NCBI RefSeq assembly: GCF_019336435.1
Contig: NZ_JAHWXQ010000001.1
Span: forward strand, 496,001 to 560,000
From: Pontibacter populi
GTDB taxonomy: Bacteria > Bacteroidota > Bacteroidia > Cytophagales > Hymenobacteraceae
Direction: 5' to 3'
DNA: 64,000 nucleotides
This document shows, one piece after another, positions 8,791 to 17,147 of the stretch. A program made the position numbers and the translations under genes. The notes beneath the pieces were generated by a model. The model was not told where the DNA came from, made no database searches, and saw only the letters and a program-made list of their open reading frames with translations. Numbering within the stretch: the stretch's first letter is position 1; each line of letters starts with the position of its first letter.

Positions 8791-10035
8791 ATGAAACAAC
8801 TTTACATTACCATTTTAGTAGCTTTAATAAGCAGCGCAGCATTTGCTCAGCAGGATTTCAGGCAGGGTTATATTGTGCAAAACGGCGACACTCTTACCGG
8901 ATTTGTAGATTACCGTGGTGCACAACGTAACACACATCAAATCTCTTTTAAAAGCAACGATGCTGCCCAGGCACAGAGCTTTTTACCCAACCAGGTGCAG
9001 GGTTATGGTTTCCAGAAGGAGCATAAATATTATGAATCTAAACTGGTACCTGCTTTTGACACCCTGAGCACAGAACAAACCTTATTTGCACAACTGTTGG
9101 TGAAAGGTAAAGCTAACCTGTATTACCTGCGCGACCCGTTGCAGAAAGACCGCTTTTACATTTCTAAAGATTCAGAACCGCTGCGAGAGCTTAAGGTTGA
9201 AGAGTTTAAACAGAAAAATACCCAGGAAGGCCGCAAACTAGGCCATACCTACATGATGCGCCGCGAACTATACAAGCCAGTACTTATGCAAACGTTCCTG
9301 GATTGTAGTTCTATAACCGAAGACGATATAAATAAAGTAGTTATCGGCCTTAATTCGCTGTCGGCTATAGTTAAGCAATACAACGAGTGTATTGGCCAGG
9401 AAGAATACAGCAAAGTGCCGAAGAAAATACGCATTGGCCTTGGCCCTGTTGCCGGTATCAGCAGCTCAACACTTTCTTATAAGATAGAAGACTCCGATCT
9501 GAATTTTAACAACACCTCTGTAAAGCCTGTTGCAGGTATCTTTTTTAACTTTTCGATGCCTACCATCAGCGAGAAGCTATCATTACAGCTAGAGATGTTG
9601 TATGCCCCTAACTATTTTGAAGCAAGTGTAGGTGATGACCCAAGTGTACCAGGCAACTCAACCAGCGAGATATGGATTGATGTAACGCATCTTAAAGTAC
9701 CGGTGCTGGCGCGTTATACTTACCCAAGAGGCACTTTCAGACCTTACTTTAATATTGGCCCGGTTATAAACCTGGTAGCATCGCAGAAAAATGAAATTAC
9801 CACAACCTCTACCTTCGGTGGGGCAACACGCACAAAAAAAGAGCCTTTTCTGGGAGAAGACGACTTCCTGACATTATCCGGAGGCATGACAGCTGGTCTG
9901 GGCATCTCATACTCATTCCTCGGCAAGCCACTTAACCTGGAGGCACGCTACGAGATGAACGACGGTGTGTCACGATTCTCAAGTCATGATACGAGCATCA
10001 AAAGCTTAATGCTGGTATTATCTTACAAACTATAG
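8791..10035 (+). CDS. Exported protein with C-terminal outer-membrane barrel (PorT-like fold), 414 aa
   Basis: After the signal peptide (MKQLYITILVALISSAAFAQ) there is an N-terminal globular region of about 180 residues beginning FRQGYIVQNGDTLTGFVDYRG. This region type is widespread and uncharacterised in Bacteroidota. From about residue 215 the sequence turns into a barrel with strands such as IGLGPVAGISSSTLSY, LEMLYAPNYFEAS, PVLARYTYP and LEARYEMNDGVS, ending SLMLVLSYKL. The fold resembles the outer-membrane beta-barrel domain family that includes PorT. It is probably a monocistronic gene with its own terminator. No ligand or enzymatic role can be inferred. Confidence 0.78.
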   Translation: MKQLYITILVALISSAAFAQQDFRQGYIVQNGDTLTGFVDYRGAQRNTHQISFKSNDAAQAQSFLPNQVQGYGFQKEHKYYESKLVPAFDTLSTEQTLFAQLLVKGKANLYYLRDPLQKDRFYISKDSEPLRELKVEEFKQKNTQEGRKLGHTYMMRRELYKPVLMQTFLDCSSITEDDINKVVIGLNSLSAIVKQYNECIGQEEYSKVPKKIRIGLGPVAGISSSTLSYKIEDSDLNFNNTSVKPVAGIFFNFSMPTISEKLSLQLEMLYAPNYFEASVGDDPSVPGNSTSEIWIDVTHLKVPVLARYTYPRGTFRPYFNIGPVINLVASQKNEITTTSTFGGATRTKKEPFLGEDDFLTLSGGMTAGLGISYSFLGKPLNLEARYEMNDGVSRFSSHDTSIKSLMLVLSYKL

Positions 10036-10052
10036 TTTGATACTACTGCCAC

Positions 10053-10088
10053 AAAAATCCCCTGCTGAAACACAGCAGGGGATTTTTG
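10053..10088 (+). terminator. Terminator after the 414-aa barrel gene
   Basis: A stem AAAAATCCCCTGCTG with CAGCAGGGGATTTTT. A complete AACTATAGTT at 10028 overlaps the preceding stop codon. Confidence 0.92.
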
Positions 10089-10148
10089 CTTTTAAATATT
10101 ATAGTTTCAGCTACTTGCGGCAAACCTGTCAAATCCGTACTTTTAAAA

Positions 10149-10643
10149 ATGCTTGCTACATTTTACACCTGCAGTTATCAAACGCCTATTGGCTATCTGA
10201 ACCTGGCCGCTACCGATTCGCACCTGGTATCGTGCCTTTTTTCGGATATAGCCTACCCTACCTCGCCGGAGCAACCTGCCGTGTTGCAGCAAACTATAAC
10301 CCAGCTCAACGAATATTTTACAGGTACCCGCAGGCAGTTCGATATACCAATGCAGCCGGAAGGCACTGAGTTTCAGCAGAAGGTCTGGGCTAACCTCTCT
10401 TCGATCCCTTTCGGAAAAACAGTATCGTACATGGCAGTGGCAAGAGCAGTGTCTGGCGAGAAGGCGATAAGGGCAGTGGGCGCTGCTAATGGTAAAAATC
10501 CGATCTGCCTTATAGTTCCGTGCCACCGCGTTATAGGCAGCGACGGCAGCCTGACTGGGTACGCCGGCGGCTTGTGGCGCAAAGAATGGCTTTTAAAACA
10601 CGAAGGCATCCTTAAACCAACAAAGCAACTCACCCTTTTCTAA
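10149..10643 (+). CDS. ogt: Methylated-DNA-protein cysteine methyltransferase
   Basis: A 164-residue O6-alkylguanine DNA alkyltransferase that removes alkyl groups from guanine in a suicide reaction. The acceptor Cys125 lies in the signature VPCHRVIGSDGSL. The helix-turn-helix region (SIPFGKTVSYMAVARAV) and the asparagine hinge (GAANGKNP) are present. The open frame reaches back to 10086, but those codons overlap the terminator of the previous gene. ATG 10149 gives the normal N-terminus MLATFYTCSYQTPIGYL, so I chose it. There is no Ada-type regulatory domain. I cannot tell Ogt from a short AGT by sequence alone, so the symbol is tentative. Confidence 0.92.
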   Translation: MLATFYTCSYQTPIGYLNLAATDSHLVSCLFSDIAYPTSPEQPAVLQQTITQLNEYFTGTRRQFDIPMQPEGTEFQQKVWANLSSIPFGKTVSYMAVARAVSGEKAIRAVGAANGKNPICLIVPCHRVIGSDGSLTGYAGGLWRKEWLLKHEGILKPTKQLTLF

Positions 10644-10736
10644 ACTATAACTCTCTATAACACAACCTGTTTTAGTTTTTATAGTATATCAAAACCGTAA
10701 ACGCGGCTAAATGATAAACTATGACGAAAATATACT

Positions 10737-11183
10737 ATGCAGGCTATATATCTTAAATCAGGAGAAAAAGTAGTTCCGGCTTCAATAAGAATGCGCGCCA
10801 TCGCGCTGGTAATTGATGCTGTGCTAATAGTTACCATAGCAGCCATTGCTGATTACTATACTATCAGCAGCAACGAAGCGACATTTATCTGGAAACCTGA
10901 AACACTGATCTACATAGTGCTGGGCTGGTTATATTTTGCAGGCGCCGAAACAAGCCATGTACAGGCTACGCTGGGCAAATACCTGCTTGGCTTAAAGGTA
11001 GTAGATAAGCACAATGGCCGCCTTACGTTAAAAAATGCTACTATCCGTTACTTTGCCAAGCCCCTTTCTATCATGATCATGCTAATGCGCTTTGTGCGGG
11101 GCCTGCCCGTTGCAAAACACCGTTACTTCCATAACCGGGTAACCGATTCGCATGTGGTAAAACAGGCTCGACACTATACGTAA
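10737..11183 (+). CDS. RDD family membrane protein
   Basis: A 148-residue integral membrane protein of the RDD family. The family-defining residues appear as SIRMRAIALVIDAVLI in the first transmembrane segment, where the Arg and Asp positions fit RDD. A second membrane segment (TLIYIVLGWLYFAGA) and the conserved block ATLGKYLLGLKVVDKHNGRLT follow. A third hydrophobic stretch is PLSIMIMLMRFV. RDD proteins are mostly of unknown function; some take part in transport or accompany other membrane genes. The gene ends at a shared, bidirectional terminator facing the minus-strand genes. Confidence 0.82.
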   Translation: MQAIYLKSGEKVVPASIRMRAIALVIDAVLIVTIAAIADYYTISSNEATFIWKPETLIYIVLGWLYFAGAETSHVQATLGKYLLGLKVVDKHNGRLTLKNATIRYFAKPLSIMIMLMRFVRGLPVAKHRYFHNRVTDSHVVKQARHYT

Positions 11184-11199
11184 CATACTTTTAAACTAT

Positions 11200-11235
11200 A
11201 AAAAAGCCCGCTTAGTAAAATAAGCGGGCTTTTCA
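11200..11235. terminator. Bidirectional terminator between convergent genes
   Basis: A stem AAAAAAGCCCGCTTA with TAAGCGGGCTTTT that has A/T runs on both sides. It can stop transcription of the RDD gene on the plus strand and of the histidine phosphatase operon on the minus strand. Confidence 0.92.
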
Positions 11236-11253
11236 TTTTACTGCAACTATAGT

Positions 11254-11820
11254 TTAGTTGGTTGCAGCGCCATAGGTATCGGTTTCTACGGTTGCAGTAC
11301 CATCGGCTTGTATGGTTACTTTAAAGATGTGGTCGTACTTGCTGTCTGCTACTTCGGCAAATGGCTTTTTGGCCCCAAAGGCCTCCACTATAGGCAAAAT
11401 GGTATTGGAGTGACCAACCACAACTATAGTTTTACCGGCATTATTGGTGAGTACCTGTTTCTTAAGCCCTTCAAAATCGTGCGCCTCGTAAGTATTGACA
11501 GGTAGCTTCCGGGTATCTGCCAATGGTTTTATGGTCAGGGTATTGCGCCTGTATTTGGTGCTATACAAGGCATCAACAGGCTTTCCATTTAAATAAGTTA
11601 CCAGGGCTTTTGCACGGGCCTCCCCTTCCGGAGTAAGCACAGGGTCTTCAGCTTTAGGGTCCGTAGCAACTTTTTCGGCATGACGCACCACGTAAATAGT
11701 TGTTACGGCTTTGTCTTTGTCGCCGCTGGCAGCAGCCACTGAGTCTGTAGACTGGTTGCACGACCAGGCAAGGCCAATTAACAAGGCGAGTGCAAACCTG
11801 AAGTAGAAATGTAGTTTCAT
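11254..11820 (-). CDS. Histidine phosphatase family lipoprotein
   Basis: A 188-residue lipoprotein of the phosphoglycerate-mutase-like superfamily, closest in layout to SixA-type short phosphatases. The lipobox is LAWSC with Cys21. The catalytic RHG-type motif reads VVRHAEK with His47, the second active-site histidine is in VVVGHSNT, and STKYRRNTLTI carries the phosphate-binding Arg residues. It should act in the periplasm or on a membrane surface; the substrate is unknown. The start is 25 bp from the end of the TPR-metallopeptidase gene, so it is likely the last gene of a three-gene operon ending at the terminator at 11200. Confidence 0.88.
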   Translation of the reverse strand: MKLHFYFRFALALLIGLAWSCNQSTDSVAAASGDKDKAVTTIYVVRHAEKVATDPKAEDPVLTPEGEARAKALVTYLNGKPVDALYSTKYRRNTLTIKPLADTRKLPVNTYEAHDFEGLKKQVLTNNAGKTIVVVGHSNTILPIVEAFGAKKPFAEVADSKYDHIFKVTIQADGTATVETDTYGAATN

Positions 11821-11845
11821 ATAGTTTAAGTGGTTTATAGTTTGG

Positions 11846-14716
11846 TTAGATCTCTGAAATACGTGTGCCAGCCATTACTTTATCAGCCTGTTTATTTCTT
11901 CCCCGTTCTCTTAAAAGCTTTGCTAATAATACGCGGGCCTCGAGCTGGTAAGGGTTTTCTGCCAATGCAGCTTTGTACGATTTCTCTGCTTTATGTGCCT
12001 GGTCCAACGACTCCCAGAGTATCCCTACTGCTGTTAAACGTTCTCCCATATCAGCCGGCGATTCCGGGCGTGGTTGCTGGCGCAGTAACATGGTTGCTTT
12101 CTCTACGTCGCCAAGCTGTGCCATTAACGAGACCAGTTTATAGTTATCGCTGCGTAGTTTAACCCTACCGGAAAGCAATGGTTCTGCTGTAACTATAGCC
12201 GAATCTTTCTGGCCCAACATAAGTTGGTATGCTGCCATGCGCACAGTGAATGGCGGACGGGGTGTGCTGCTTGCCGCTAATATACGCTGGGCTTCCTCTA
12301 AGGTAGCATATGCTTTTTTATAGTTGCCTTGGGCGGCCAGTACATCGGCATATTGTTGGCGCAGTTCATAGTTCTGCGGCTTTAACGAGACTAGTCTTGC
12401 CAGTTCTGCTTCGCTTTCAGGAGCCTTGTCGGTAGTGCCTTTCAGCCAGTGGGCGTAAGCAAGAGCTTCATCGCGGCGGTCGCGCAGGTAGGTTGATACC
12501 GTCGGGGCTGATTTCACATAACTTTCTGCTAAGATCATCGCTTCGGGAACCCTGCTGTAAGAAGCATATAGTCTGGCGAAGGCCATCGTATTGGCAGCTC
12601 TTGTCATCAGGTCGTCTTCCAGTTCCAGTGCTTTGCGGTATAGATCAGCCTGTTGTTTCAGGGCATCGGTAGTTTCCAGTTTGTTGTTGCGGCGCATAGC
12701 TTCCAGCAATTCGGCACGGGCTGCATACACAGGCGCATAATTGGGGTTTATCTTTTCAGCTTTCGAGAGCCATTTTTCGGCATCATTAAACCTGCTCTGT
12801 TCCTGTTTTACGCGGGCATAAGCCATTAAAGCTGGCTGGTAATTTTCATCCCAGGTCAGGGCGGTATCTAACAAAGCTGTTGCCTGCTCGTAATTTTTGC
12901 CTGCCAAAGCCCGCTCCGACAAATTTAGGTATACTTCAGCCCAGTTGCTGGCCATGGCCTGTTTGTCGCCTGCCAGGTAAGCCTGCTGCCGTTTTACCAG
13001 ACCATCCAGAAAACTATACAGTTCCGGGTCTTTGGCCTTCAGGTCGGCGGTGGTGTTAATGGATTTGTGGTTAAGCGGATGCACTTTTACAGGCTCGAAA
13101 TAAGCCGGATAGGTTTGCGCCAGGTACTCGTGTTCGTTGTTGGCCGAATAATAATCGAGTGTGCGATTTTCTTTCATGGCGTTCTGGTACAGGCGGCGCA
13201 CTTCGCGATTTTCTGCATCGGTAAACACCCTGCCATGAAACTGATGTACATACTCGTGCAATACTACATTGCGCTCCAGGTACGAGCCCCGCACCACATA
13301 CTCGATGGCAGCTGCGCCACTTCCTACGCCTCTGATGTCCATCCACTGACGGTTATCGAATGTGGTTGCCTGCCTAAAGAAAGGCGAGTTCATGGCGATA
13401 GCTAAATCAATGTGCAGCGGCGGAATTACAAACTTTTCATTTTGCCTGCTCAGGAACGGAAAGTAAACAATGCTTTCGTATAGTTGCGACCACACCATTT
13501 TCTGCACTTCATCGCCGGGGTAGTACGTCACATCCGGAAACACGCGTGCAAAATTTACGGGGTCTTTTATAATTGTCTGTTGGATAACCTGCTGCAGCGA
13601 ATCGTAGTTGTGCAGGTAAGGCAGTTGCTTTTGTTTGATGACCGCGGCCAGGGCATTATGCGCCGGGCCGTAATGCTTTTTGCGCTTTAAGATATTCTGA
13701 AAGATCGTTTGGGCAGAATCAAGGCGCTGCGTGCGGTCCATATCGAAAGCCATGTAATATACGGAGCCACGCAGCATGGCCGGCAACACCGATTGCGGAT
13801 ATTCCTTCTGTACATTAGCAGCATGAGCCAGCGCTTCCTGTAGTTTGTTCTGCGCTATCAGTTTTTCGGCAGGTTGTAGTGTCTGTCTAACTTTGTCGTC
13901 TTCAGGTTGCGCGTAGTCGGCGTAGGTAAGGTTGGTATGGCCGTTGCCCCAGTGCCAGTGCGTTACATAGTGCAGCGGGTTCAGCTCCAATGCCAATTCC
14001 CATTGTGCCGCCATGTCATTCAGCTGCGTGGCATCTACACGTCGCCAGATGGCATAACCATAGTTGAAGCGGGCATCGGGGTTAAACGGGTTAAGCGTAA
14101 GGCTGGTGATAAGCGGTTTTTCGGCAAGCTCCGGCTTCTGATTCCAGAAATGCACATCCGATTCCAGCAAATACGCATCGGCATTTTTCGGATTTAGTCG
14201 TTGTACCTGTTTAGCTTTCTCCAGAGCCTGCTCATACTTTTTCTGCAGCATCAAAATGCGACCTATTTGTAACGCTGCTGCTTCGTGTTTCGGGGTTTTT
14301 GCTAGGATCTTGTTGGCCGTGGCTTTTGCTTTTTCCAGTTCCCAGGCTTGTACCTGTAGTTTGCTTTGTAGCAGTAGTGCTTCCGGAGATGTGGGCTGTA
14401 GTTTCAGTGCCTGCGTTACCAGCTTTTCGGCCTGCTCAAACTCGTTGTTAACTATAGCCAGCTTTGCTTTGGCAACTGTAGTTTGCACTGTTGGTTTTGC
14501 CGTGGCTATAGTTTGTTCTGCTTCCTGCCATAATCCCAGTTCCAGTAACTTCTCAGCTTTTTCGGCTGGTGCTATAGTTGCCGACTTCGCCTTTAGCCGC
14601 TCCTGCTGCAGCTTCTCCCGGACAGCCTTTATATCATCGGGGTGCTGGGCCAGCGCTGGTAAGGCAAGGGTAAGAATAGCTATAAAGAGAAATATGGATT
14701 TATAGTTTGTCAACAT
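11846..14716 (-). CDS. TPR-repeat protein with gluzincin-like HExxH metallopeptidase core
   Basis: A 956-residue exported protein (signal peptide MLTNYKSIFLFIAILTLALPALA). Residues about 40-380 and 590-950 consist of tetratricopeptide-like helical repeats, for example AKLAIVNNEFEQAEKLVTQAL and LLQSKLQVQAWELEKAKAT. Between them lies a zinc-peptidase-like core: LHEYVHQFHGRVF with His487, Glu488 and His491, followed about 37 residues later by NNEHEYLAQTYPAYF, where Glu528 or Glu530 could be the third ligand. This is the HExxH...E arrangement of gluzincins. Protease activity is an inference from these motifs. The gene is preceded at 5 bp by a lipoprotein gene and followed by the phosphatase gene. 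Confidence 0.8.
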   Translation of the reverse strand: MLTNYKSIFLFIAILTLALPALAQHPDDIKAVREKLQQERLKAKSATIAPAEKAEKLLELGLWQEAEQTIATAKPTVQTTVAKAKLAIVNNEFEQAEKLVTQALKLQPTSPEALLLQSKLQVQAWELEKAKATANKILAKTPKHEAAALQIGRILMLQKKYEQALEKAKQVQRLNPKNADAYLLESDVHFWNQKPELAEKPLITSLTLNPFNPDARFNYGYAIWRRVDATQLNDMAAQWELALELNPLHYVTHWHWGNGHTNLTYADYAQPEDDKVRQTLQPAEKLIAQNKLQEALAHAANVQKEYPQSVLPAMLRGSVYYMAFDMDRTQRLDSAQTIFQNILKRKKHYGPAHNALAAVIKQKQLPYLHNYDSLQQVIQQTIIKDPVNFARVFPDVTYYPGDEVQKMVWSQLYESIVYFPFLSRQNEKFVIPPLHIDLAIAMNSPFFRQATTFDNRQWMDIRGVGSGAAAIEYVVRGSYLERNVVLHEYVHQFHGRVFTDAENREVRRLYQNAMKENRTLDYYSANNEHEYLAQTYPAYFEPVKVHPLNHKSINTTADLKAKDPELYSFLDGLVKRQQAYLAGDKQAMASNWAEVYLNLSERALAGKNYEQATALLDTALTWDENYQPALMAYARVKQEQSRFNDAEKWLSKAEKINPNYAPVYAARAELLEAMRRNNKLETTDALKQQADLYRKALELEDDLMTRAANTMAFARLYASYSRVPEAMILAESYVKSAPTVSTYLRDRRDEALAYAHWLKGTTDKAPESEAELARLVSLKPQNYELRQQYADVLAAQGNYKKAYATLEEAQRILAASSTPRPPFTVRMAAYQLMLGQKDSAIVTAEPLLSGRVKLRSDNYKLVSLMAQLGDVEKATMLLRQQPRPESPADMGERLTAVGILWESLDQAHKAEKSYKAALAENPYQLEARVLLAKLLRERGRNKQADKVMAGTRISEI

Positions 14717-14721
14717 AAATG

Positions 14722-15234
14722 CTATTTTAAGCTTATAATCTTCGTTTGCCCAACCCTTACAGTATCTTCTATATCAATCATCCCAATCTCAGCACGCACT
14801 TTCCATGTAGTTGAGCTTAACTTTTTCCCGAACACCTGGCCTTGCGTAATAGGCAAAGGTTTATTTGCGTCTTCCTCAAAACAAAAACAGCTTTTCTCAT
14901 AAAGTCCGCTATAGTTCTTAAAGTCAGTACCTACAATGTTGAACTCCGTTTTGGCAGTATCTACTTCAAAAATCACAATATCACTCTCTCCACTATCAGT
15001 GGCAATACTATCGCCACTTGAGTAAGTTAGTGTAAATATGGAATTATTACCATGCTCAATTTCATAGTTATAATATCTTAAAGTACTATCATTATTAACT
15101 TGAGGAGTTATCTTCAGTTGTGAATCAGGTCTGACTTGTAAACTATAAAACTGATAAGTGTGATCTATAGCTACTTTCTCATTGCAGGATATGAGCAACA
15201 GAAGCCAGACAACAATTAGTAAGCTTTTTTGCAT
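14722..15234 (-). CDS. Hypothetical lipoprotein, 170 aa
   Basis: A small lipoprotein with signal MQKSLLIVVWLLLLISC, lipobox LLISC and a mature part that is beta-rich and acidic. It has two close cysteines (SCFCFEE) and the end GQTKIISLK. I recognise no family. It ends 5 bp before the start of the TPR-metallopeptidase gene, so the two are almost certainly cotranscribed and may work together at the cell envelope. Its base composition is more AT-rich than the neighbouring TPR gene. Confidence 0.7.
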   Translation of the reverse strand: MQKSLLIVVWLLLLISCNEKVAIDHTYQFYSLQVRPDSQLKITPQVNNDSTLRYYNYEIEHGNNSIFTLTYSSGDSIATDSGESDIVIFEVDTAKTEFNIVGTDFKNYSGLYEKSCFCFEEDANKPLPITQGQVFGKKLSSTTWKVRAEIGMIDIEDTVRVGQTKIISLK

Positions 15235-15328
15235 TCGTGATTATCTTTTCAAAAACTGTTTCCTTACAACTAAACTACACACTTCTGCTGGCTAATAAAA
15301 CTTTATATCGGATAAATAACATATACCC

Positions 15329-16024
15329 CTACACCTGCTTACGCTCCACTTTCCTGAAGTAGATTTTCTCGAGTTTGCGCATGAGGTAGATAGAGATAAG
15401 CAGCCAGCGAATTCCGGCTGAGTAGCCTGCCAGTACATCCGTAGCGTAATGCACGTTTAGGTACACGCGACTATAGCCAATTAGCAGAAGTAGCAACGTT
15501 AAAATTATAGTTATCAGCCACCGCCAGATGGGATTCGGTACTGTTCGCCATACAATGTAGATTAGCAAACCATAAAACGAACCGCCGATCATGGCGTGGC
15601 CGCTTGGGAAACTGAGCCCGGATTGTTCAAGTATCGCCGTTTCGGGGCGGGGACGCTCAAATACACGCTTCAACGCCTGGTTCAGCATAGTGCTGGTAAA
15701 CGAAATAACCAATACTTTAAGCGCAAACCACTGTAACTGCCGGAACCAGGCAAAAATCAGAACTATAAGCACCGGCACCACCATCAGGTAATCAGCAGAA
15801 GCAAAAAAAGAAATGAAACGCATGATGCGTGTTGTTTCGGTGGAAGAGTGGCTGGCAGCAAACCGGAACATGGCTTCGTCAAATGCAGTACTTTTATCAA
15901 CAAATACTAGTTCAGCCATATACACAAACAGCAGCACACAACCAAAGAAAACAGCCCAGACCAACACCGCCTCTACCGAGAGCAACGCCAGTGCGCTTAA
16001 AAACCGTTTTAGCCTGCGCTTCAT
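15329..16024 (-). CDS. PAP2 superfamily phosphatase (copy 1)
   Basis: A 231-residue integral membrane phosphatase of the type-2 phosphatidic acid phosphatase family. The three signature motifs are complete: KRVFERPRP, SFPSGHAM, and YSRVYLNVHYATD with the catalytic His. Several transmembrane helices surround them. Such enzymes dephosphorylate lipid phosphates (phosphatidate, PGP or undecaprenyl pyrophosphate); which one cannot be told. It is clearly related to the second PAP2 gene at 16339-17058, from which it is separated by a tRNA-Leu gene. The likeness extends along the whole length (EAVLVWAVFFGCVLLF versus ELIFVWLLFIACVVVF). Confidence 0.9.
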   Translation of the reverse strand: MKRRLKRFLSALALLSVEAVLVWAVFFGCVLLFVYMAELVFVDKSTAFDEAMFRFAASHSSTETTRIMRFISFFASADYLMVVPVLIVLIFAWFRQLQWFALKVLVISFTSTMLNQALKRVFERPRPETAILEQSGLSFPSGHAMIGGSFYGLLIYIVWRTVPNPIWRWLITIILTLLLLLIGYSRVYLNVHYATDVLAGYSAGIRWLLISIYLMRKLEKIYFRKVERKQV

Positions 16025-16090
16025 GCCTATTGCTTACGCACTTACAACACCGGACGGTACAACTATAGTTAGCCCCGAAACTATAAACTA

Positions 16091-16133
16091 TAAAAAAAGC
16101 GAAAGCCGGTCCTTTGTAAGAACCGGCTTTCGC
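16091..16133 (-). terminator. Terminator of the tRNA-Leu gene
   Basis: A long hairpin, GCGAAAGCCGGT paired with ACCGGCTTTCGC, followed on the minus strand by seven Ts. It lies 17 bp beyond the 3' end of the tRNA. Confidence 0.9.
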
Positions 16134-16149
16134 TCTGATAGAGATAATG

Positions 16150-16231
16150 TGCGCACGGGGAGACTCGAACTCCCACACCCGAAGGCACAGGCTTCTGAGA
16201 CCTGCACGTCTACCAATTTCGCCACGTGCGC
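16150..16231 (-). tRNA. tRNA-Leu (anticodon CAG)
   Basis: A class II tRNA of 82 nt. The acceptor stem is GCGCACG/CGTGCGC. The D region is GTGGCGAAATTGGTAGAC. The anticodon stem CAGGT/GCCTG encloses the loop CTCAGAA, giving anticodon CAG. A long variable arm (TGCCTTCGGGTGT) is followed by the T arm GGGAG-TTCGAGT-CTCCC. The 3' CCA is not encoded. It decodes CUG. A promoter of Bacteroidota type lies upstream at 16290-16319 and a terminator downstream. Confidence 0.96.
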
Positions 16232-16289
16232 ATTGGTCACTATCAAATAAACATCCCCAAAACCCTTTAACCCTCGTTCATTGGGATTG

Positions 16290-16319
16290 CAAAGGTACGA
16301 CAGAATTTAATTAATGCAA
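16290..16319 (-). promoter_or_regulatory. Promoter of tRNA-Leu
   Basis: On the minus strand: TTG, 19 bp, then TACCTTTG, which matches the Bacteroidota housekeeping promoter (-33 TTG, -7 TAnnTTTG). It lies about 58 bp before the tRNA 5' end. Confidence 0.85.
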
Positions 16320-16338
16320 TATGCCAATAAAAAAATAT

Positions 16339-17058
16339 TTATTCTTTTGTCACAGGCTCATCAATCAAAACTGGCGTTATCTCTTTACGTGAATAGCGCT
16401 CCAATCGTCTAAGAATATAAATGCCGATAAAAACCCACATAAAACCGGCAGCAAACCCTGCCAGTACATCAGTAGCGTAATGCACCCGCAGATAAATACG
16501 GCTAAAACCGATCAGAATAACAAAGGCAGATAACAGTGCCACAAGGGTGTATTTCAGGGCTGGCTGCTTTACGTTTTGCCACACCAGGTATATCAGCAAC
16601 CCGTAAAACGATGCCGCCACCATGGTATGTCCGCTCGGAAAACTAAGTCCGTGCGCTTCCACCATCGGTACAATGGGCCTTGGCCTGTCGAAAAAGTATT
16701 TCAGCACCACATTAAGCGTGATACTGCCCAGCGCTACTACCGGCACTTTTAACGAATACCACCTGTGCCGTTTTATAAACACAAAGTACGCAACCAGCAA
16801 CAGCGCTGCAGGGGTCAAAAACTGCCTTGACGCAAAAAAGGTAATCACTTTTATAAAATTATCGAGGCCCGGCGAAGCTATAGTTGCGGCAAAGTCGAAC
16901 GCGGCGTCATCCATGCCCAACTCATCCCCCTGCAATACCTGGCTGCTTATGTAAAAGAAAACCACTACACACGCAATAAACAATAGCCAGACAAAAATCA
17001 GCTCTACTGTAAACAAGGCTACGCCGGCGGCAACTTTTTTATAGAAACTCTTTATCAT
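16339..17058 (-). CDS. PAP2 superfamily phosphatase (copy 2)
   Basis: A 239-residue membrane phosphatase with the full PAP2 signature: KYFFDRPRPIVP, LSFPSGHTM, and FSRIYLRVHYATD. About six hydrophobic segments are visible. It is a paralogue of the gene at 15329-16024 with the same motif spacing and the same LLIYLVW/LLIYIVW helix, so the pair arose by duplication and now flanks tRNA-Leu. The C-terminal tail (ITPVLIDEPVTKE) is unique to this copy. The lipid phosphate substrate is unknown. Confidence 0.9.
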   Translation of the reverse strand: MIKSFYKKVAAGVALFTVELIFVWLLFIACVVVFFYISSQVLQGDELGMDDAAFDFAATIASPGLDNFIKVITFFASRQFLTPAALLLVAYFVFIKRHRWYSLKVPVVALGSITLNVVLKYFFDRPRPIVPMVEAHGLSFPSGHTMVAASFYGLLIYLVWQNVKQPALKYTLVALLSAFVILIGFSRIYLRVHYATDVLAGFAAGFMWVFIGIYILRRLERYSRKEITPVLIDEPVTKE

Positions 17059-17147
17059 GCGTTATACATTCGTTTTTCGGGATGCTATGGTTGCGTAGCA
17101 TGCGTATACCTTTACGTAAGATCAATAATCAATGCTATAGTTTACTT

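Noticed and set aside
11830..15800. Many plus-strand frames of 60-150 codons opposite the TPR, PAP2 and neighbouring genes
   Set aside because: They are antisense shadows of long minus-strand genes with clear protein families, and have unnatural compositions.
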